Positions 10,001 to 24,800 of a stretch of 64,000 nt of DNA are shown piece by piece. Origin of the DNA: Sepiola atlantica (lineage: Eukaryota; Mollusca; Cephalopoda; Sepiida; Sepiolidae); the NCBI GenBank assembly GCA_963556195.1, contig OY744525.1, forward strand, positions 44,892,648 through 44,956,647, in the 5' to 3' direction. The first letter of the stretch is position 1. Each line of letters opens with the position of its first letter. A program made the position numbers and the translations under genes. The notes under the pieces are model-generated. The model was not told the origin of the DNA. It saw nothing but the letters and a program-made list of their open reading frames with translations, and searched no databases.

Positions 10001-11075
10001 ATTCGCACCGGGGTTGCGATAGGTACGTATTCAACATTCACACCGGGCGGCGATATGTACATATTTAGTATTCACACTAGGGCAGTGATAGATACATATG
10101 TAGTATGCACACCGGGGCGGCAATAGGTACGTATTTAGCATTTGCCCCTGGGCGACGATAGGTACTTATTTAGCATTCAGCGTGGCGATAGGTACGTATA
10201 TAGCATGTGCACATGGACGGAAATAAGTACGTATGTAGCATGCGCACCGGGGCGGTGAGAGGTATGTATTTAGCATGCGCTCTGGGGCAGCGATCGGTAC
10301 ATATATAGCACGCGCACCGGGGCAGCGATAGATACGTATATAGCACGCGCACCGGGGCGGCGAAAGGAACGTATTTAGCATTCGCACCGGGGCGGCGATA
10401 AGTATGTATTTAGAATTCTCACTGGGGCAGCGATATGTACGTATTTAGCTTCCGCACCGGGGCGGTGATAGGTTTGTATTTAGAATTCAGGGGTGGCGAT
10501 AGCTACGTATATAGCATGTGCACATGGGCAGCAATAAGTACGTACATAGCATGCGCTCCGGGGCAGCGATCGGTACATATATAGCACGCACACCGGGGCG
10601 GCAATAGGTACGTATATAGCACGTGCACCGGAACGGCAAAAGGTACGTATTTCGCATTCGCACTGGAGCGGTGATAGGTACGAATTTAGCATTCGCACCA
10701 GGGCGGCGATAAGTACGTATTTAGCATTCGCACCGGGCCGGCGATAGGTACGTATTTAGCATTCGCACTAAAGCGGCAATATTTACATATTAATTATTTG
10801 CACTAGGGCAGCGATAGGTACTTATGTAGCATGCACACCGGGGCGGCAATAGGTACATATTTTGCATTCACACTGCGGCGGCGATAGGTACTATTTAGAA
10901 TTTGCACCGGGGCGGCGATAGGTACTATTTAGCATTCGCACCGGGGCGGCAATAGGTACTTATATAGTATCTGCACTGGGATGGTGATATGTACCTATAT
11001 AGTATGCACACCGGGGTGGCGATAGATATGTATATAGTATAAACACCGGGGCGGAGATAAGTACCTATATAGAAG
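9996..11075. repeat. 35-bp minisatellite, about 30 copies
   Basis: The consensus contains GATAGGTACGTATTTAGCAT followed by TCGCACCGGGGCGGC. Copies are diverged, and distal units change TATTTAGCAT to TATATAGTAT. The same repeat lies at 34594-34870 beyond the 21-bp array and in two units at 7021-7078, always directly before the shared ~280-bp tail. It is therefore an internal component of the Helitron-like element. Confidence 0.9.
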
Positions 11076-11837
11076 GCGCAGATAGAGGTGTTACTTTTTA
11101 TAGAAATATGTCATACTATTGCCCTGGGCAACGTAGGAGAAATGGTGGGGTAGAAACAGCTTTCGCAAAAGGAAAAATTAGAAAGTAGCGGTGATATAAG
11201 GCGACCAGGGAAGAGAAAGGTAGAAAGATAAAGAGACAGCTATAGAGAGAGGGGGAGAAATAGAAGTTTGAATATAAAGATGTTACACATGCGATTTTTC
11301 TTCAATTATATGATTTTATGACCCCGAGCAATGCCGGGTAGCCCCTATAGTCTATTATATAAACGTCGGACGTGTATTGCCTCAGAATCTGAAAAAAAAA
11401 ATTGACCCTTTCGGAGTCAACTGAGCACTTTTCTCCAATGGGGGTGGCGTTTTGCTCCATTTTTCAATGTGTTTTAGTACTAATTTAAAAAGAAATCAAT
11501 GCTATCATGTATACATTGAGAAAAAAAGCAAGTCTCGATAAACCGGAAATGACGTCATAGGAAGGGAGTGCCGGGAAGAAATTCACTCACACTAAACCCT
11601 TTTATTCCTTCCTTTCTTCCTCCCCTCTCGCTCCCACACTTTCTGCCTTCCTTTCTTTATTAATATTCCTTCCTCCCTCCCTACGCCCGTTCTGTTGTCA
11701 TGATACACTCCTCCTAGGCATTACCGGTTTATTTTTTGATTGGGGGTGGAGTTAGTGTAGTATTTGTTCTGTTGACATGATGTCATCCTCCTAGGTATTA
11801 CCCCCTCCTTTTTGAGAGGTGTGAAGTTAATGTAGTA

Positions 11838-12838
11838 TCAGTAAAATTAAAGGAATAAATAATTATGCTCCGCCATTGTTTTCACTAATATGTGTATACA
11901 TATTAAATAACGCCTCAACAAGTAAAGTAAGAAAAGAAACAATTATGCTCCACCATTGTTTTCAGTAATATTAGTATACATATAAAATAACGTCTCAATC
12001 AGTAAAATTAAAGGAACAAAAAATTATGCTCCACCATTGTTTACACTAATATTTGTATACATATTAAATAACGTCTCAATAAGTAAAGTAAGAAGAGAAA
12101 CAATTATGCTCCGCCACTGTTTTCACTAATATTTGTATACATATTAAATAACGTTTCAATAATTAAAGTAAGAAGTGAAATAATTATGCTCCGCCATCGT
12201 TTTCACAAATATTTGTATACATATTAAATAACGTCTCAATCAATAAAATTAAAGAAATCAATAATTATGCTCCACCATTGTTGTCACTAATATTAGTATA
12301 CATATTAAATAACGTCTAAATAAGTAAAGTACGAACGGAAATAAATATGCTCTGCCAATGTTTTCACTAATATTTGTATACATGTTAAATAACGTCTCAA
12401 TAAGTAAAGTACGAAGAGCAATAATTATTCTCCACCATTGTTTTCAGTAATATTAGTATACATATTAAAACACGTCTCAAATCAGTAAAATTAAAGGAAT
12501 AAATAATTAAACTCCACCATTGTTTTCACAAATATTTGTATACATATTAAATAACGTCTCAATAAGTAAAGTATGAAGAGAAATAATTATGCTCTGCCAA
12601 TGTTTTCAGTAATATTTGTATACATATTAAATTACGTCTCAATAAGTAAAGTACGAAGAGCAATAATTATTCTCCACCATTGTTTTCAGTAATATTAGTA
12701 TGCATATTAAAAAACATCTCAAATCAGTAAAATTAAAAGAAATAAATAATTAAACTCCGCCATTGTTTTCACTAATATTTGTATACATATTAAATAACGT
12801 CTCAATAAGTAAAATTACAAGAATAAATAATTATGCCC
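11838..12838. repeat. 80-81-bp tandem repeat, about 12 copies, with trimer higher-order structure
   Basis: Units start near 11838, 11919, 11999, 12080, 12160, 12241, 12321, 12401, 12483, 12563, 12643, 12725 and 12806. Each contains AATTATGCTCC.CCATTG, TTGTATACATATTAAATAAC and GTCTCAA. Two subtypes occur, with AGTAAAATTAAAGGA or AGTAAAGTA.GAAG starts. The segment at 12401 recurs at 12643, 242 bp later, showing a three-unit higher-order repeat. The array ends flush against the 21-bp array. Confidence 0.92.
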
Positions 12839-12841
12839 AAC

Positions 12842-15800
12842 TATTGTGTGGCTGGCTCACCACTTTTTATGGCTGGGTCACTACGTTTTATTGTTTGGTC
12901 ACTACGTTTTATTGCTTGGTCACTACGTTTATTGCTGGTCACTACGTTTTATTGTTGAGTCACCACTTTTTATTTCTGGGTCACTACGTTTTATTGTTGG
13001 TTCACTACTTTTTATTGCTGGATCACTACGTTTTATTGTTGGGTCACTACGTTTTATTGCTGTCACTACGTTTTATTGTTGAGTCACTACGTTTTATTGT
13101 TGAGTCACTACGTTTTATTGCTGGGTCATCACTTTTTATTGCTGGGTCACTACGTTTTATTGTTGGGTCACTACGTTTTATTGTTGAGTCACCACTTTTT
13201 ATTGCTGGGTCACTACGTTTTATTGTTGGGTTACTACGTTTTATTGCTGGGTCACCACATTTTATTGCTGGGTCACTACGTTTTATTGTTGGGTCACTAC
13301 GTTTAATGGTATTGTCACGACGTTTTATTGTTGGGTCACTACGTTTTATTGTTGGGTCACCCCTATTTTGGCTGGTCAACACTTTTATTGTTGTGTCACC
13401 ACTTTTTATTGCCGGTCACTACGTTTTATTGTTGGGTCACTACTATTTATGGCAGGTCAGTACGTTTTATGGTATGGTCACTACGTTTTATTGTTGGATC
13501 ACCACTTTTATGGTTGGGTCACTACGTTTTATGGTTTAGTCATCACTGTTTATGGTTGAGTCACTACTTTTTATGGCTGGGTCACTACGTTTTATTGTTG
13601 GGTCACTACGTTTTATTGCTGGGTCACTACGTTTTATTGCTGGGTCACTACATTTTATTGTTGGGTCACTACGTTTTATTGTTTAGTCACCACTTTTTAA
13701 ATGCTGGGTCACTACGTTTTATTCTTGGGTCAGTACTTTTTATTGCTGTGTCACTACGTTTTATTGCTGGGTCACTACGTTTTATTGTTGAGTCATCACT
13801 TTTTATTGCTGGGTCACTACGTTGTATGGTTGGGTCACTTAGCTTTGATTGTTGGGTCACCACTTTTATTGTTGGGTCACAACGTTTTATTGCTGGATCA
13901 GTACGTTTTATGGTTGGGTTACCACTTTTATGGTTGAGTCACTACTTTTTATTTCTGGGTCACTACGGTTTATTGTTGGTCACTACGTTTTATTGTTGGG
14001 TCACCACTTTTTATGGCTGGGTCAACACTTTTATTGTTGGGTCACCACTTTTTATGGGTGAGTCACCACTTTTTATAGCTAGTTCACTACGTTTTATTAT
14101 TGGGTCACTATTTTTATTGCTGGTTCACTACGTTTTATTGCTGGGTCACTACTTTTTATGGCTGGGTAAACACTTTTATTGTTGGGTCACCACTTTTTAT
14201 GGCTTGGTCACTACGTTTTATTGTTGGGTCACTACTTTTTATTGCTTTATTACTACGTTTTATTGCTGGGTCACTACGTTTTATTGTTGGGTCACTACGT
14301 TTTGTTGTTGAGTCACCACTTTTTATTGTTCGGTCACTATGTTTTGTTGTTGGGTCACTACGTTTTATTGTTGAGTCACCACTTTTTATTGCTGGGTCAC
14401 TACTTTTTATTGTTGGGTCACTACTTTTTATTGCTTGGTCACTAGGTTTTATTGCTGAGTCACTACGTTTTATTGTTGGGTCACTACGTTTTATTGTCAA
14501 CACTTTTTATGGTTGGGCTAACACTTTTATTGTTAGGTTATTACGTTGTATGGTTAGGTCACTTCTTTTTGATTGTTGGGTCACCACTTTTATTGCTGGG
14601 TCACTACATTTTATTGCTGGGTCACTACGTTTTATAGTTGGGTTACCACTTTTAATGTTGGGTCACCGCTTTTTATGGTTGAGTCACCACTTTTTATTGC
14701 TGGGTCACTACGTTTTATTGTTGGTCACTACGTTTCATTGTTGGGTCATCACTTTTTATGGTTGAGTCACCACTTTTTATTGCTGGGTCACTACCTTTTA
14801 TTTTTTGGGTTACCACTTTTTATTGCTGGGTCACCACGTTTTATTGTTGGGTCACCACTTTTTATGGTTCAGTCACCACTTTTTATTGCCTGGTCACTAC
14901 GTTTTTTTTCTGGGTCACAACTTTTTATGGCTGGGTCACCACATTTATTTTTGGGTCACACCGTTTTATTGCTGGGTCACTACGTTTTATTGTTGGGTCA
15001 CCACGTTTATTGTTGTGTAGCCACTTTTTATAGCTAGGTCACCACGTTTTATTGTTGGGTCATCTCTTTTTATTGCTGGGTAACTACGTTTTATTGTTGG
15101 GTTACCACTTTTTATGGTTGAGTCACCACTTTTTATTGTTGGGTCACTACGTTTTATTGTTGGGTCACCACTTTTTATGGTTGGCTCACTACGTTTTATT
15201 GCTGGTTCACCACTTTTTATTGCTGGGTTATAATTTTTATTGTTGGGTCACCACTTTTTATTGCTGCGTCACTACGTTTGGTCACCACTTTTTATGGTTG
15301 GGTCACTACGTTTTATTGTAGGGTCACCACTTTTATTGTTGGGTCACTACGTTTTATTGTTGGGTCACCTCTTTTTATGGCTGGGTAACCATTTTTATGG
15401 CAAGTCTACACTTTTATTGTTGGGTGACCAGTTTTTATTGCTAGGTCACTACGTGTTATAGTTGGGTCACCACTTTTATTGTTGGGTCACAACTTTTTAT
15501 GGTTGGGTCACTACGTTTTATTGCTGGGTCACCATTTTTATTGCTGGGTCACCACTTTTATCGTTGAGTCAACACTTTTATTGCAGGGTCACATCTTTTA
15601 TTGCTGGGTCACTACATTTTATTGTTAGGTAACCACTTTTTATTGCTGGGAAACTACGTTTTTTTGTTGGATCACAACTTTTATTGGTGTGTTCACCCCT
15701 TTAATTGTTTGGTCACTACGTTTTATTGCTTGGTCAGCACTTTTTATGGCTGGGTTATTACGTGGTATTGTTGGGTGACTACGTTTTATGATTGGGTCAC

Positions 15801-18800
15801 CATTTTATTGTTGGGTCACCACGTTTTATTGCTAACGCACTACGTTTTATTGTTGGGTCACCAATTTTTATTGCTGGGTCACTACGTTTTATTGTTGGGT
15901 CACCACTTTTTATAGCTGGGTCAACACTTTTATTGTTGGGTCACAACTTTTTAGGGCGGGGTTACTACGTTGGGTCACATCTTTTTATGATCAAGTCACT
16001 ACGTTTTATTGTTGGGTCACTACATTTATTGTTGGGTCACTACGTTTTATTGTTTGGTCACCACTTTTTATTGTTGGGTCACAACTTTTTATGGCTGGTC
16101 AACACTTTTATTGTTTTGTCACCAGTTTTTATTGCTGTGTCACTAGGTTTTATTTTTAGGTCACCACTTTTTATTGCTGGATGATTACCTTTTATTGTTG
16201 GGGCAATACGTTGTATGGTTGGGTCACTACGTTTTATTGTTGGGTCACCACATTTATTGTTCGGTCACTAAATTTCATTGTTTCAGTCACCACTTGTTGT
16301 GTCACCAGTTTTTATTGCTGGGTCACTACGTTTTATGGTTGGGTCACTACGTTAAATTGTATAGTCATTACGTTTTATTGTTGGGTCACTACATTTATTG
16401 TTGGGTCACTACGTTTTATTGTTCGGTCACCACTTTTATTTCTGGGTCACCAGTTTTTTTTGCTGGATCACTACGTTTTATTGTTGGTTCACCACTTATT
16501 AATGATTGGTCAGTACGTTTTATGGTATGGTCACTACGTTTTATTGTTGGGTCACAACTTTTTATGGTTAGGTCACTACGTTTTATGGTTGGGTCACCAC
16601 TTTTTATTGCTGAGTCACTACGTTTTATTTTTAGTCACTACGTTTTATTGTTGGGTCACTAGGTTTTATTGTTGGGTCACCACTTTTTATTGCTGGGTCA
16701 CTACGTTTTATTGTTGGGTTACCACTTTTTATTTCTGGGTCACTACGTTTTATTGCTTGGTCACTACGTTTTATTGCTGGGTCACCACCTTTTATTGCTA
16801 GGTTACTACGTTTTATTGTTGGGTTACAACGTTTTATTGCTAGGTCACTACGTTTTAATTGTTGGGTCACAACGTTTTATTGCTGGGTCACTACGTTTTA
16901 TTGCTGGGTCACCACTTTTTAGTGCTGGGTCACTACGTTTTCTTGTTGGGTCACCACTGTTTATTGCTAGGTCACAACGTTTTATGGTTGAGTCAGTACG
17001 TTTAATGGTGTTGTCACTACGTTTTATTGTTGGGTCACTACGTTTTATTGTTGGGTCACCACTTTTTTGGCTGGTCAACACTTTTATTGTTGTGTCACCA
17101 CTTTTTATTGCCGGTCACTACGTTTTATTGTTGGGTCACTACGTTTTATTGCTGGGTCACTACATTTTATTTGTGGGTCACTGCGTTTTATTCTTGAGTC
17201 ACCACTTTTTAAATGCTGGGTCACTACGTTTTATTCTTGGGTCAGTACTTTTTATTGCTGGGTCACTACGTTTAATTGTTGTGTCCCTACGTTTTATTGT
17301 TGAGTCACTACGTTTTATTGTTGTGTCACCACTTTTTATTGCTGGGTCACTACGTATTATGGTTAGGTCACTTCGTTTTGATTGTTAGGTCACAACTTTT
17401 CTAGTTGGGTCAGAACGTATTATTGCTGGGTCACAACGTTTTATTGTTGGGTTACCACTTTTATGGTTGAGTCACTACTTTTTATTTCTACGTCACTACG
17501 TTTTATTGTTGGTCACTATGTTTTATTGTTGGGTCACCACTTTTTATGGCTGGGTCAACACTTTTATTGTTTGGTCACACCTTTTTATGGGTGAGTCACC
17601 CTTTTTTATAGCTGGGTCACTACGTTTTATTGTTTGGTCACCATTTTTATTGCTGGGTCACTACGTTTTATTGCTGGGTAAACACTTTTATTGTTGGGTC
17701 ACTAGGTTTTATTGTTGAGTCACAACTTTTTATTGCTGAGTCACTACGTTTTATTGTTGGGTTACTACGGTTTATTGCTGAGTCACTACGTTTTATTGTT
17801 AGTCACTACGTTTTATTGTTGGGTCACCACTTTTTATTGTGTGGTCACTAGGTTTTATTGGTAAGTCACCACTTTTTATTTCTGGGTCACTACGTTTTAT
17901 TGCTGGGTTACTACGTTTTATTGCTGGGTCACTACGTCTTATTGTTGGGTACCTACGTTTTATTGCTGGGTCACTACGTTTTGTTGTTGAGTCACCACTT
18001 TTGATGGTATAGTCACAACGTTTTATTGTTGGGTCACCACTATTTATGGTTGGGTCACTACTTTTTATGGTTTAATCACCACTTTTTATAGCTGGGTAAC
18101 TACGTTTTATTGTTGGGTCACCACTTTTATTGCTGGGTCACTACGTTTTATTGCTGGGTCACCACTTTTTGTAGCTAGGTTAACACTTTTATTGTCGGGT
18201 CACCACTTTGTATTGCTGGGTCACTACATTTTATTGCTAGGTTACTACGTTTTATTGCTGGGCTTACACTTTTATTGATGGGTCACCATTTTTAGGGCTG
18301 GGTCACTACGTTGGGTCACCACTTCTCATGGTTAAGGCACTACGTTTTATTAGAGTCGTCACCACTTTTAATCACTGGGTCACTACGTTTTATTGTTGGT
18401 CACCACTTTTTATTGCTGGGTCACTACATTTTATGGTTTGGTCACTACGTTTTATTGTTGGGTCACCACTTTTTATGGTTAGGTCATCACTTTTTATTGC
18501 TGGGTCACTACGTTTAATTGCTGGGTCACTACGTTTTATTGCTGAGTCATTACGTTTTATTGTTAGTCACTACGTTTTATTGTTGGGTCACTAGGTTTTA
18601 TTGTTGAGTCACCACTTTTTATTGCTGAGTAACTACGTTTTATTGTTGGGTTACTACGTTTTATTGTTGGTCACTACTTTTTATGGTTAGGTCACTACGT
18701 TTTATGGTTGGGTCACCACTTTTTATTGCTGGGTCACTACGTTTTATAGTTGGGTCACTACGTTTTATTGCTGAGTCACTACGTTTTATTGTTGGGTCAC

Positions 18801-21800
18801 TACGTTTTATTGTTGAGTCACTAGGTTTCATTGCTGGGTCACTACTTTTTATTGCTGGGTCACTACGTTTTATTGCTGGGTCACTACGTCTTATTGTTGG
18901 GTCACTACGTTTTATTGCTGGTAACTACGTTTTATTGTTGGGTTACTACGTTTTATTTTTGGGTCACCACTTTTTATGGTTAGATCACTACGTTTTATGG
19001 TTGGGTCACCACTTTTTATTGCTGGGTCACTACGTTTTATTGTTGGGTCACTACGTTTTATTGCTGAGTTACTACGGTTTATTGTTAGTCACTACGTTTT
19101 ATTGTTGAGTTACTACGGTTTATTGCTCAGTCACTACGTTTTATTGTTAGTCACTACGTTTTATTGTTGGGTCACTACGTTTTATTGTTGAGTCATCACT
19201 TTTTATTGTTGGTCACTTGGTTTTATGGTTGAGTCACCACTTTTTATTGCTGGGTCACTACGGTTTATAGTTGGGTTACTACGTTTTATTGTTGGGTCAC
19301 CACTTTTTATTTCTGGGTCACTACGTTTTATTCCTGGGTCACTACGTTTTATTGCTGGGTCACTACGTCTTATTGTTGGGTCACTACGTTTTATTGCTGG
19401 GTCACTACGTTTTGTTATTGAGTCACTACTTTTGATGGTATGGTCACTACGTTTTATTGTTGGGTCACCACTATTTATGGTTGGGTCACTGCGTTTTATT
19501 GTTGGGTCACTACGATTTATGGTTGGGACACCACTTTTTATTGCTGGGTCACTACGTTTTATTGCTGGGTCACGACTTTTTGTGGCTAGGTTTACACTTT
19601 TATTGTCGAGTCACCACTTTGTATTGCTGGGTCACTACATTTTATTGTTGGTTCACTACGTTTTATTGCTGGGTAAACACTTTTATTGTTGGGTTACCAC
19701 TTTTTAGGGCTGGGTCACTACGTTGGGTCACCACTTTTAATGGTTAGGTCACTACGTTTTATTAGTTTCGTCACCACTTTTAATTACTGGGTCACTACGT
19801 TTTATTGTTGGTCACCACTTTTTATTGCTGGGTCACTACGTTTTATGGTTAGGTCACAACGTTTTATTGTTGGGTCACCACTTTTTATGGTTAGGTCATC
19901 ACTTTTTATTGCTGGGTCACTACGTTTTATTGTTGGGTCACTACGTTTTATTGCTGAGTTACCACTTTTTATTGTTGGGTCACTAGGTTTTATTGCTGGG
20001 TCACTACGTTTTATTGCTGGGTCACTACGTCTTATTGTTGGGTCACTACGTTTTATTGCTGGGTCACTACGTTTTATTGTTGGGTTACTATGTTTTATTT
20101 TTGGGTCACCACTTTTTATGGTTAGGTCACTACGTTTTATTGTTGGGTCAATACTTTTTATTGCTGGGTCACTACGTTTTATTGTTGAGTCACCACTTTT
20201 TATTGTTGGGTCACTAGGTTTTATTGCTGGGTCACTACGTTTAATTGCTGGGTCACTACGTTTTATTGCTGGGTCACTACGTTTTAATGTTAGTAACTAC
20301 GTTTTATTGTTGGGTCACTACGTTTTATTGTTGAGTCACCACTTTTTATTGTTGGGTAACTAGGTTTTATTGCTGGGTCACTACGTTTTATTGCTGGGTC
20401 ACTACGTTTTATTGTTGGGTCACTACGTTTTATTGCTGGGTAACTACATTTTATTGCTGGGTCACCACCTTTTATTGCTGGGTCACTACGTTTTATTTTG
20501 GGGTAACAACGTTTCATTGCTAAGTCACTACGTTTTATTGTTGGGTAACTACGTTTTATTGCTGGGTCACCACTTTTTATTGCTGGGTCACAACGTTTCA
20601 TTGCTAGGTCACTACGTTTTATTGTTGGGTAACTACGTTTTATTGCTGGGTCACCACTTTTTATTGCTGGGTCACTACGTTTTCTTGTTGGGTCACCACT
20701 GTTTATTGCTGGGTCACAACGTTTTATGGTTGGTCACTACGTTTAATGGTATTGTCACTACGTTTTATTGTTTGGTCACTACGTTTTATTGTTGGGTCAC
20801 AACTATTTATGGCAGGTCAGTACGTTTTATGGTATGGTCACTACGTTTTATTTTTGGGTCACAACTATTTATGCTTGGGTCACTGCGTTTTATTGTTGGG
20901 TCACTACTTCTTATGGTTTAGTCACCACTTTTTATATCTGTGTCACTACGTTTTATTGCTGGGTCACTACGTTTTATTGCTGGGTCAACACTTTTATTGC
21001 TTGGTCACAACTTTTTAGGGCTGGGTCACTACGTTGGGTCACCACTTTTCATGGTTAGGTCACTACGTTTTATTTGTTTTGTCACCACTTTTAATTACTG
21101 GGTCACTTCGTTTTATTGTTGGTCACCACTTGTTATTGCCGGGTCACTACGTTTTATTGTTGGGTTACCACTTTTTATGGTTGAGTCACTACTTTTTATT
21201 GCTGGGTTATAACTTTTATTGTTGGGTCACCACTTTTTATTGCTGCGTCACTACGTTTGGTCACCACTTTTTATGGTTGGGTCACTACGTTTTATTGTAG
21301 GGTCACCACTTTTATTGTCGGGTCACTACGTTTTATTGTTGGGTCACCTCTTTTTATGGCTGGGTAACCATTTTTATGGCAAGTCTACACTTTTATTGTT
21401 GGGTCACCAGTTTTTATTGCTAGGTCACTACGTGGTATAGTTGGGTCACCACTTTTATTGTTGGGTCACAACTTTTTATGGTTGGGTCACTACGTTTTAT
21501 TGCTGGGTCACCATTTTTATTGCTGGGTCACCACTTCTATCGTTGAGTCAACACTTTTATTGCAGAGTCACATCTTTTATTGCTGGGTCACTACATTTTA
21601 TTGTTAGGTAACCACTTTTTATTCCTGGGAAACTACGTTTTTTTGTTGGATCACAACTTTCATTGGTGTGTTCACCCCTTTAATTGTTGGGTCACTACGT
21701 TTTATTGTTTGGTCAGCACTTTTTATGGCTGGGTTATTACGTGGTATTGTTGGGTGACTACGTTTTATGATTGGGTCACCATTTTATTGTTGGGTCACCA

Positions 21801-24800
21801 CGTTTTATTGCTAACGCACTACGTTTTATTGTTGGGTCACCAATTTTTATTGCTGGGTCACTACGTTTCATTGTTGGGTCACCACTTTTTATAGCTGGGT
21901 CAACACTTTTATTGTTGGGTCACCACTTTTTAGGGCGGGGTTACTACGTTGGGTCACCACTTTTTATGATCAAGTCACTACGTTTTATTGTTGGGTCACT
22001 ACATTTATTGTTGGGTCACTACGTTTTATTGTTTTGTCACCACTTTTTATTGTTGGGTAACAACTTTTTATGGCTGGTCAACACTTTTATTGTTTGGTCA
22101 CCACTTTTTATTGCTTTGTCACTAAGTTTTATTTTTAGGTCACCACTTTTTATTGCTGTATGACTACCTTTTATTGTTGGGGCAATACGTTGTATGGTTG
22201 GGTCACTACGTTTTATTGTTGGGTCACCACATTTATTGTTCGGTCACTAAATTTCATTGTTTCAGTCACCACTTGTTGTGTCACTAGTTATTATTGCTGG
22301 GTCACTACGTTTTATGGTTGGTCACTACGTTAAATGGTATAGTCATTACGTTTTATTGTTGGGTCACTACGTTTTATTGTTAGTCACTACGTTTTATTGT
22401 TGGGTCACTACGTTTTATTGTTGAGTCACCACTTTTTATTGTTGGGTCACTAGGTTTTATTGTTGGGTCACCACTTTTTATTGCTGGGTCACTACGTTTT
22501 ATTGTTGGGTCACCACTTTTTATTTCTGGGTCACTACGTTTTATTGCTGGGTCACTACGTTTTATTGCTAGGTCACCACCTTTTATTGCTAGGTTACTAC
22601 GTTTTATTGTTGGGTTACAACGTTTTATTGCTAGGTCACTACGTTTTAATTGTTGGGTCACAACGTTTTATTGCTAGGTCACTACGTTTTATTGTTGGGT
22701 CACTACGTTTTATTGCTGGGTCACCACTTTTGATTGCTTGGTCACTACGTTTTCTTGTTGGGTCACCACTGTTTATCGCTGGGTCACAACGTTTTATGGT
22801 TGGGTCACTACGTTTAATGGTGTTGTCACTACGTTTTATTGTTGGGTCACTACGTTTTATTGTTGGGTCACCACTTTTTTGGCTGGTCAACACTTTTATT
22901 GTTGTGTCACCACTTTTTATTGCCGGTCACTACGTTTTATTGTTTGGTCATCACTGTTTATGGTTGAGTGACTACTTTTTATTGCTGGGTCACTACGTTT
23001 TATTGTTGGGTCATTACGTTTTATTGCTGGGTCACTACATTTGATTTGTGGGTCACTACGTTTTATTCTTGAGTCACCACTTTTTAAATGCTGGGTCACT
23101 ACGTTTTATTCTTGGGTCAGTATTTTTTATTGCTGGGTCACTACGTTTAATTGTTGTGTCCCTACGTTTTATTGTTGAGTCACTACGTTTTATTGTTGTG
23201 TCACCACTTTTTATTGCTGGGTCACTACGTATTATGGTTAGGTCACTTCGTTTTGATTGTTAGGTCAAAACTTTTCTTGTTGGGTCAGAACGTATTAGTG
23301 CTGGGTCACAACGTTTTATTGTTGGGTTACCACTTTTATGGTTGAGTCACTACTTTTTATTTCTACGTCACTACGTTTTATTGTTGGTCACTACGTTTTA
23401 TTGTTGGGTCACCACTTTTTATGGCTGATTCAACACTTTTATTGGTGGGTCACACCTGTTTATCGGTGAGTCACCCTTTTTTATAGCTAGGTCACTACGT
23501 TTTATTGTTTGGTCACCATTTTTATTGCTGGGTCACTACGTTTTATTGCTGGGTAAACACTTTTATTGTTGGGTCACTAGGTTTTATTGTTGAGTCACAA
23601 CTTTTTATTGCTGAGTCATAACGTTTTATTGTTGGGTTACTACGGTTTATTGCTTAGTCACTACGTTTTATTGTTAGTCACTACGTTTTATTGTTGAGTC
23701 ACCACTTTTTATTGTTGGGTCACTAGGTTTTATTGGTGAGTCACCACTTTTTATTTCTCGGTCACTACGTTTTATTGCTGGGTCACTACGTTTTATTGCT
23801 GGGTCACTACGTCTTATTGTCTGGTACCTACGTTTTATTGCTGGGTCACTACGTTTTGTTGTTGAGTCACAACTTTTGATGGTATAGTCACAACGTTTTA
23901 TTGTTGGGTCACCACTATTTATGGTTGGGTCACTGCGTTTTATTGTTGGGTCACTACTTTTTATGGTTTAGTCACCACTTTTTATTGCTGGGTAACTACG
24001 TTTTATTGTTGGCTCAACACTTTTATTGCTGGGTCACTACGTTTTATTGCTGGATCACCACTTTTTGTTGCTAGGTTAACACTTTTATTGTCGGGTCACC
24101 ACTTTGTATTGCTGGGTCACTACATTTTATTGCTAGGTTACTACGTTTTATTGCTGGGTCAACACTTTTATTGATGGGTTACCACTTTTTAGGGCTGGGT
24201 CACTACGTTGGGTCACCACTTTTAATGGTTAGGTCACTACGTTTTATTAGATTCGTCACCACTTTTAATTACTGGGTCACTACGTTTTATTGTTGGTCAC
24301 CACTTTTTATTGCTGGGTCACTACGTTTTATGGTTGGGTCACTACGTTTTATTGTTGGGTCACTACTTTTTATGGTTAGGTCATCACTTTTTATTGCTGG
24401 GTCACTACGTTTAATTGCTGGGTCACTACGTTTTATTGCTGAGTCACTACGTTTTATTGTTAGTCACTACGTTTTATTGTTGGTCACTACGTTTTATTGT
24501 AGGGTCACCACTTTATATGTCTGGGTCAACACTTTTATTGTTGGGTCACCACTTTTTATGGGTGAGTCACCACTATTTATAGTTGGGTCACTACGTTTTA
24601 TTGTTGGGTCACCATTTTTATTGCTGGGTCACTACGTTTTATTGCTGGGTCACTACTTTTTATTGCTGCGTAAACACTTTTATTGCTAGATCACCACTTT
24701 TTATGGCTTGGTCACTACGTTTTATTGCTCGGTCACTACGTTTTATTGCTGGGTCACTACGTTTTATTGCTGGGTTACTATGTTTTGTTGTAAAGTCACC

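Larger units (their letters stand above)
7357..11350 (+). mobile_element. Helitron-like element 2 (about 4.0 kb), complete head to tail
   Basis: It begins TCTATTATATAAA immediately after the CTAG of element 1 and ends in a near-identical tail at 11350 (terminal CTATAG instead of CTAG). Its first ~370 bp (7357-7830) recur at 11351-11720 with insertions and deletions. Contents in order: conserved head, U2-like segment (7849-8190), CGTC-rich sequence (8676-9205), two ~135-bp copies, 160-183-bp repeats, and a 35-bp minisatellite. No protein is encoded. Helitron assignment rests on the TC start, CTRR-like end and 3' hairpin. The head-to-tail arrangement is compatible with rolling-circle transposition. 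Confidence 0.5.

Noticed and set aside
10166..10698. Cysteine-rich minus-strand peptides (YIRTYR..CAHAIYVPI)
   Set aside because: Produced by the 35-bp repeat; the frame shifts every unit because 35 is not a multiple of three.
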